Positions 56,930-64,000 of a DNA stretch of 64,000 nt are shown here, piece after piece. The position numbers and the translations under genes are program-made. Position 1 is the first letter of the stretch. Each line of letters opens with the position of its first letter. The notes beneath the pieces were generated by a model. It did no database searches and had not been told where the DNA came from. It saw nothing but the letters and a program-made list of their open reading frames with translations. Location of the stretch: assembly GCA_949752795.1 (NCBI GenBank), contig OX457062.1:87347777-87411776 (forward strand), written 5' to 3'. This DNA is from Hyperoodon ampullatus (taxonomy: Eukaryota > Chordata > Mammalia > Artiodactyla > Ziphiidae).

Positions 56930-57895
56930 GACCCCATGAAGCCAGTGCTGTGACAACCTTAGTGTCTGGCAATGCATATATACCATCCAGAAGGTCACAC
57001 AGTGATAGTTCTGAAACCCTAGGGTGGAAGACCTGGATTATTTGAGAAGCGGAGAATTTCCTATTATTTGAGGCACAAATCGAGGTGCTGATTTTTCTAA
57101 ACATCCATAGAAGAAAATGTTCCTCTTGAAGCAGAAGAACGAAGTTAAAGAGCTTGAAACTCCATGCTAATTTTGATCACAGAGACCTCGTCTTAAAAAG
57201 CTAAAAAGCACTTATGGGTACGGAGGACCCAATGGGCACACAATTTATACCCAAAATGAGGATAGAAAGTGGGTAGAAATTAATCTATGAACAATTTTCT
57301 ATGGGCTGAGATGTGATATGTTCTTATAGTCTCATTTGCTCCTAAAATCTTCGTTTTTTGGTTGTCATGGTACCTGGGTTCCAGGACTGTCCCCAATCTC
57401 CTTAGTTTTGGTATCATTTACAGAGAATATCCGTACTAGAAAAGAATTTGTTTAAACACACTCAAAGTATAAAGACATCCATTCAATGAGGGAGAGTGAT
57501 TTTCTTTATAAAAGACACCATGTATTTCCTACCAATAGGTTTTGAAAGTGTCATTTTTTTGGTGCAATATTGAGTGTACACATGCTCCAGTAGGAGCTGC
57601 TCCATCCCAAGCCCAGTGGGAGGCCCCCGACCCTCACTTAAAAGCGATGCTGAAGCTGATTTGAGAGTCAACAAGGTTTGTTTAACTGTTCTGTGTAGCT
57701 CAACATTCATCCTATTTGCAGCTCACTCTCCTATCTTCTCATGGGAGGTGTTCCCTAGGGAGGATGCTTGGGGACCTGTTGCGATGTTATGAAGGGTACT
57801 TACGCACTGGGATCAGGTGTTATGTTACTTCTAAACTCCTTCTAACATTATAATTCCTTGACCTTAGTCATTCAAATTGCATGCTCAGAGGAGTT
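56930..57895. other. No gene; nothing recognised
   Basis: Ordinary single-copy sequence without repeat signatures. The open frames of 62-75 codons here have no domain. Confidence 0.4.
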
Positions 57896-57899
57896 CTAC

Positions 57900-58395
57900 C
57901 CAGCCCCTGGCCTTTGGCTGTAAATGATACCAAAGCACACAGGACCCAATATGATCTTCTTCAAGATCTTCTCACCAAACTCATCTCTTTCAATTCTCCC
58001 TGTCCTACTGTGTCTGGTCATGCTGGAAAACTCACCGTGCCTGTCACGTAATCTGATCTTGCTTACCTTTAGGATGGACTCACTGCCAAGAATCAAACCT
58101 TTGGTCTGTCTTCACGGGAGGCCCTTCTTGGCTTCTTCCAGGATTTAACATAGATACCACATTGTATATGAAGCTTTTCCTGACCTTGTTAGACTATTCT
58201 AGGCGCCCCTGCTCTAAGTTTCCATTGTACCCAGAGTTTATCAAGACTGCATCTTAATCTGCTGTTCCTGCGTGTCTACCCAGTAGACTGTAAGCTTCTG
58301 GAGGACAGGGCTTTGCCTTGTTATCTCTATATCCCCAGAGACCAGAATATTGCCTAGCATAAAGTAGATGTTCAATAAGCATTAGTTAAATTCAT
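57900..58395 (+). mobile_element. L2 3' fragment
   Basis: AAGCTTTTCCTGACCTTGTT, AGACTGTAAGCTTCTGGAGG, CTATATCCCCAGAGACCAGA, TTGCCTAGCATAAAGTAGAT and GTTCAATAAGCATTAG follow the L2 terminal order. The upstream half is more diverged. Confidence 0.75.
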
Positions 58396-58399
58396 GCTT

Positions 58400-60135
58400 A
58401 AGTAACAGAAATTTAATTAGCAAATGATTGAATACCCAAATGCATTCAACATAGTACTCAATTTAAGCCCAGGTTTCAGTTGTCATGTTCTATAGCAGTA
58501 ATGTTGGAAGTGTTTAATATATATGGGGGTGGGGAGATGGAGAGAGAGATAGAGAGGCATGAAATTGAGAACATTTGTGTACCAAGATATTTCTTTCTAC
58601 TTTTGTTCATAAAGGCCTGGTTACCTTGCCTTCAGTTTAGTCTCACGCTTCCACAGGATCAAGACTTAGGGTGAAAATGTCAGCACAGTGACCCTTTTTC
58701 TTTTGACTGAACGACCACGCCAGGAAATTGTAACAGTGTGAGAGTACATCCTCTTCCACAACACGGAATCCATGCCAGGGCCAAGTGGGCAGCTGTCTGT
58801 ATGGTATGATTCTACAGGTGCTCAGAGTTTTGTCTACAACTGATCTTTTCTGCCAGCTTGCCATTATGTGTGACGTTTCTGCAACTAAAATCATTCCTTT
58901 CACATAAGATGGTATCTTCAGAAGTTCACTTGTTACACACAAAGCAGGTCCCTAAGATGGATATCACAATCGAGGTTAATAGACATGGATGGCTCGTCAG
59001 AATTTGTTCCTAGGGCTAGAGAATTGTGTCCTGGGAGAATGGGCCTCGGGCATGTTCTTTGTGAAGGATCCAACGTCAGGAAATTTGGGCCTGAAGTACT
59101 GAAGAAAGCAGGTGAGATGGGAGGCCCTGGTGTGAAGCTGAGTTCTGTGCAGTAGCTCAAGGGCTCAGACGTCCATTTGGAAAAAGGGGGAAAGTGGATA
59201 AGGATAGACCAGCTTCTCCGTGTCATCACGGCATGGTCCTGCTCACTCTTAAGTGGGGTGTTCAAGATTAGGACACCTTTTTCTTGGTTTGTACAAGCTA
59301 TCCCAAGACCTCTTGTTTTCTCTGTTTTCTTGTGAAGGTGTAAAGCTTGCTCTCACCAGGGTGTGTCTCGTTGCCACAATTAAGAAGTGTAACATTTGAC
59401 TGCACCTTTGATAACAGAATGAAGCTTTGTGGCTACTTATCTTCTATGATTGTGCGGAAAGAAAACAAGACAGACAGACTCAATGTTATGCAGAAAAGGT
59501 CTGAATCAAGCAGCAAAGTATTTATTAGAAGAGATTATTAACATGGCAGGGTCACAGAGTTTCATTGCCACAAGCATGTGGGGAGCTTTGCTGAATTCTG
59601 TCTCGTGAAATGTTTTACCTTTTCTACCGCTTGACACGGGAGGGACTCTCTGTGAATATTTTCCCCTTAGAGCAGACATACTGATGAGATGTCCAGTATC
59701 ATTAATAACCACAAAGAACTGAAACATGGGACTGGATACTTAGAATCTCCATTCCCTATAAATGTCCAGGTTTATTACCTGAATTGTTAGCCTTTGTGCT
59801 TTATAAAACCCAATAGTTCCTGCTAATTGTCTATTTGCTTATCTATGCCAACCTGGAGTTGAGAGTTTGTGGAAGACCTAATTTTCCAGATGCTCACCTC
59901 ATGTTTTTTTCAAGTGTAGACTCAAAACGATGGTCCTCAGAAATCATTTGTCTTTCTACAGAACTTATTGGAAGACCAAGAAGTGTTTCTTCTAAGGCAA
60001 AATAAACAAACAAGCAAACAAACAAACAAATAAATAAAAAATGTCTAATGCAAGGAGTGAAAAATGAGCTTTTTATATTTTACACTGACCGCAACACACA
60101 GTTGAGAAAATTTGAATAACTTAATTTTGAAAGGT
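58400..60135. other. Single-copy stretch, no gene seen
   Basis: No recognised repeat except a (CAAA)n/(TAAA)n tract at about 60000-60040. Open frames up to 110 codons (minus 58933-59265) have no domain. Confidence 0.4.
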
Positions 60136-60139
60136 GCTT

Positions 60140-60320
60140 CAAAGCATATAAAGCACTTTTCCAAGTATTTTTCTCATTCAATTCTTCTAAACTTCTAAAA
60201 TAGTGCTTACCCTATTTCAGAGATGAGAGAATGGGGCTCAGAAGAGTGAAGCAGTGTGTACAAGGCCACACAGCCCATGAGGGACTGAGCTGACACCAAA
60301 ACTTGACTGTAGATCGTGTA
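60140..60320 (-). mobile_element. MIR fragment
   Basis: AAGCACTTTTCCAAGTATTT, CAGAGATGAGAGAATGGGGC, CAAGGCCACACAGCCCATGA and TGACACCAAAACTTGAC follow minus-strand MIR order. Confidence 0.78.
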
Positions 60321-60324
60321 CTTT

Positions 60325-62950
60325 CAACTCTCACCAACAAGAGAGACAAAGGTGGCTTGGCCACCCAAGTATTTATTTCGATGCATTTTGGAACTCCAGG
60401 CCAACAAGCAAGCAAACAAAACCCCCCACCAAACACCGAAACATCCCCAAACGCAAACAACCAAAAATGGAAATTAATTTTTCCTTAGAGGAGGCGAACA
60501 GAGGTGGGCACCTGGCTGATTTCACACAGTATTGACAACGCTCAGCTCTAACTGGCCTCCTGGTCTCCTCAGCCTTCCTCAAGAAAAGGCTCTGAAGCAC
60601 TAATTAATCATACCGAGAAAGTCTGGGAATTTATCTCTCCTCCATCACTATTCCTGCTGGCTACTGATTTAAAGATGTGAATCTACTCGGATTATCTAAC
60701 CTGTTAGGGAGAAGTGAATCCAAATTTCACCGAAAGGGAGATGAGAGCCCAGGGCAATACCTAAGACTATGACTGGCAATTAATTAGACAGATAGTATCT
60801 CACATTTGGAAAGGAACTTAGAGATCTAATCCAATCTCCCTCCTAGGAAGGAAGCCTGACAAATAGCCATCAGGCATTTGCTCCAGGGATGGGAATTTCA
60901 TGTTTCTCGCTATTGTTAGGTGGGCTCTTGTTAGAAAGTCTTGCCTACGTGGAATTAAATTCTGTCCCCTTGTAAACTCTAAGTCTATGTTCTGACCTTC
61001 TTCTGCCTTCTGGCACTTTAACGAATATGTTTACTTATCCATTTGTATGTGATTTTCCCAATATTTGGTGTCAGCTCTCTTGGCTTTCTTAAAATATCTC
61101 TTCTCTAGCAAAACATCCTCAGCTTCTCCAACTCTTTTCATGACTCTCTCCAGATGGTCCCTTATTTGGATATATATATATATATATATATACATTTTTT
61201 TTTTTCTCTCTCTCTTTTTTAGTGAAGTGTCCGTAGCTGATTATGGTCTGTTTTTCTTGCTTTATCCGACCCAGTATTAATGTACTTTCAATACTTTTAC
61301 TGGTCATAAGGTCCATACCAGTGGGGCTATGTATATGGTGGTCAGCGATAGTATCAGCTCCCCCATCTCTGTAACGCACTGGAGATTACCAAATGAGAAC
61401 TGAACTGGTTTTCTTCATGTAATTTACCTCAGAAGCCACACCACCAGCAAGAGGAACAGAGCAAGTTGTCACATAGAGGCCACAACTAACACAAAATTTT
61501 TCCTTAGAACCAGTTTTTGCTTCCATAAGCTTTTTTGTCTATCTAGTATTGCATCTCTCAAAATACAGAGAAAAAACAGGTAAGAGACTAGTTTACCCAC
61601 AACTTGACAAATAGCCTCTGAGGGAGACTGAGTGACATTTGGAAAGTTGGTAAAAGCCACCAGAGTCAAAGCAACTTCTGAAAAAAAAAAAAAAAAGATT
61701 GTGGCTATGCTATGCTCAACCAGGCCACACCTGTTTTCAGAAACCACCAAGCGTTCTGCAGATAAACAGAGATGCCGGCTCTGACAGTCTCTAAGGCAAC
61801 AAGATACCGATCATCACTGCACACAGACGAGACAGAGACACTGCTGACAAACAGTGAGCCCCGTTTTCTCATCTACTCAACAGTGCAGCAGCAGTTGGAG
61901 TAAATTCTGCCTCAAGAGTTCATCCCACAACCAGTCTCAAACCCTAAACTCTAACTATAATGGAGAGAACCCTGCAGTTAGAAAAATACCTGAAGGATCT
62001 GGACCCCACTGCTTAAGCAGTAATCCTGCGACTAATGTGAACTTGAAAATGAGCTTCTGGGGAAAGAAGACAAGATGCATCTCCTCTCTGTGTTCTCATT
62101 TCCGCACCTGCAAAATGATGTTTATGTGACTAGAATTCCTGAGGGTCTACACTTGGTGATAAGCCAGTGAGTTTGGATGACACACAGCGATCATTTATCT
62201 AGTCTGGCTCCCTTGTGGGCGGGTTGGAGTTTGTTAAGAAATCACCATCAAAATACAACCATGTCCCTGCTTTTTGAGTATTTATGTCTAGTAAAGATGT
62301 GTAATACTACACTTTCCCATTTTGTGATATTTCCAACTTGAGATATTTGAAAAAGAACAAAGCAAATGAGCGTTTTGTAAGAAGTTGGTAGAGATGCAGG
62401 ATGTATCCAGGAGTTGGAATGGGTGCTTGTCTACTGCTTTTGAAATCACTGTACTGAGGTTACTTATGCCTGGTTTTTTTTGGTCCCTAGACTTTGAGCT
62501 GCTCTGTCTTGTCCATTGGTGTCATTCCCTCTCTTTCAGGTGGCATGTTCTTCACCTTGTTGGTACTCAAGAAATAGTTGTTGAATTGAATCACTGTGTT
62601 GCTTTGAGGAGATATGGCTCAAAGACACTGCAGATAAACTGGAATCTCATGGTTCAGGACATTGGAAAACACACTGCAAAGATGGAATAATTAATGATTT
62701 AATGAACCTTGGAAAAATAACAGAATCATAAATGACAATGACAAGTATAAGTTTAGGAAGCCTAATTATAAACAGCAACAGAAGAAGTAACTTAAATGAT
62801 CAGCTGGTCAGATAGCAGCCATCTTTATTAAAAGGTCTGGCCAGGGTAAGAATTGTTAAGTAGAGATGTGTGAGAGGCAAAATATGTAGAACTAATTATG
62901 ATGATAAATATAGCCAGTTTTATACTGACACCAAGGTGTACAGTAGACAT
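60325..62950. other. No gene; simple repeats
   Basis: A (TA)n of 11 units at 61171-61192 is followed by a pyrimidine-rich patch. A poly(A) of about 17 lies at 61680-61696. 62490-62585 is weakly like an L2 tail. No coding feature. Confidence 0.4.
61171..61192 (+). repeat. (TA)n microsatellite
   Basis: Eleven TA units followed by a T-run and a TC-rich patch. Confidence 0.95.
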
Positions 62951-63184
62951 CAAAATAAAATTCTAAATATCACCCTGTCTGTATTTATTTTATAGTTTAT
63001 TGTCAAAAACTTATAATATATAAACAAGCGAAGAGACAAAATTAAAAATCACACAAAGCCCTACCAGCAAGAAATTAAATAGCTGTTTTAGTATTATACA
63101 TGCATATATCTTTTGTTTGTTTTTCTCTACAAATATCACAATACATATCACACATTCATACACACATGTACATTTTTTTGTTTT

Positions 63185-63450
63185 TTAAAAGTGAGTTGGT
63201 ATTATACATTTCATTTTGTAATTACTATTTCACTTAACAGTATAGCAGGGCATGTTTCCATGTTATTTAAATATTCTCTACTTTTCGTAGTTATATATTA
63301 TTTCATCATATTTATGTATCATACATACATGTAATGTATCATACACATACATATTAATGGACATTTAGACTGACCTCAAGGGTTCTTTTTCCCCCATTGT
63401 TTTTTGGTTATGCCTGTTGTCAAAGCTCCTGTAAATATTGTCTTCTGGAA
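63185..63450. mobile_element. Probable old L1-derived fragment
   Basis: TTTCACTTAACAGTATAGCA, ATGTTTCCATGTTATTTAAA and TTAATGGACATTTAGACTGA resemble a common old L1-type 3' region seen across mammals. Highly degenerate and only tentatively assigned. Confidence 0.5.
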
Positions 63451-64000
63451 AGTTCATGCATTTTATTTTCCTTCTAACAGTATATACTGGGCCTTTTATC
63501 TTCTAATTTAAGAAGATGTGTGGCTATAGCTTAAAATGACATGATACACATCCTCCTAATAATTGAAGAGCTCTTGCTATTAAAAATGAGAGGAATTTAG
63601 GGAAAGTGACTTAGTCATTGGATTGATCTGCATTGATTAGGTCCCCAAAGTTGTTGGTTATAACACTGTCACATTGTTTTTTAACATAAGATTTCAAATC
63701 AGGTCAAAATAATATCACCCCAGGATATTTTTACATCATCCAGAGTTAAATGAATATTATCACCTATGAGGGGAAAAAATTTCTCAAAGTGATGTATTCT
63801 TATATTTAAAAAAGTGATCAAAGAGAATCGGGTTGAAAATACTGAAATGTAGGACAGTCTTCAGAGAGCAGCTTCTGCCTGGTGATGGACTCTCTGTGCG
63901 GTTTTACCTCTGCTATCTTTCTCCAAGTACTTCCCATAAGCATCCTGCTCGTGTTCCATACTCCAGAGACTTCACTGGCTACCATCTCAGAATTTCTCTT
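63451..64000. other. No feature recognised
   Basis: AT-rich single-copy sequence to the window edge, without repeat or coding signatures. Confidence 0.4.

Overview
The window is vertebrate nuclear DNA, almost certainly from a cetacean (toothed-whale type). Ten copies of a tRNA-derived SINE begin with the CHR-family head GGGCTTCCCTGGTGG (usually read on the minus strand as CCACCAGGGAAGCCC). Most carry the long GC-rich body typical of whale CHR-2 SINEs. They sit beside cetartiodactyl-type L1 copies and old mammalian MIR, L2, L1M, MER5 and MLT1 remnants. There are no bacterial-style operons, no rRNA, and no tRNA gene that I can support. I found no protein-coding exon I would defend. The long open frames are either L1 ORF1/ORF2 remnants or translations of SINE bodies, so the window reads as intergenic or deep intronic sequence.

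Layout. 1.06-2.85 kb holds two L1 insertions 25 bp apart: one with a composite 3' UTR, the other with the inverted-5' structure of twin priming and a bare poly(A) insertion inside it. 4.7-5.4 kb is MIR territory split by a CHR SINE. 10.3 and 12.2 kb carry CHR SINEs around an old L1M piece. 14.2-15.1 kb has two L1 3' ends, one with a possible short 3' transduction and one splitting a MIR. 15.3 and 16.6 kb share an unexplained ~103-bp direct repeat containing AATAAA. 19.1-20.0 kb is a long L2 3' fragment. 20.3-22.8 and 24.8-27.9 kb are mostly single-copy. SINEs recur at 23.3, 29.4 and 35.3 kb. 39.9-40.9 kb is a probable three-layer nest (MER5-like, older L1-like, L1M with a CA microsatellite). 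44.9-46.4 kb holds a hAT-type element and ancient repeat remnants. 48.6-49.1 kb is a complete 485-bp Tigger/pogo-like MITE with a TA target duplication.

The centrepiece is 49.8-54.6 kb: a CHR SINE is split by a ~4.45-kb L1, which is itself split by a younger CHR SINE, with target duplications marking the layers. The L1 keeps ORF1 and ORF2 sequence, including RT motif FADD, but it is dead. It has stops, a 7-bp duplication and a deletion joining the ORF1 tail to the back of the endonuclease domain. Further SINEs follow at 54.9 and 55.9 kb, an MLT1 LTR piece at 56.7 kb and an L2 piece at 58 kb.

No gene network can be described because no intact gene is present. The value of the window is its layered retrotransposition record. 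I see no sign of a new biological system. The least explained item is the 15.3/16.6-kb repeat pair.
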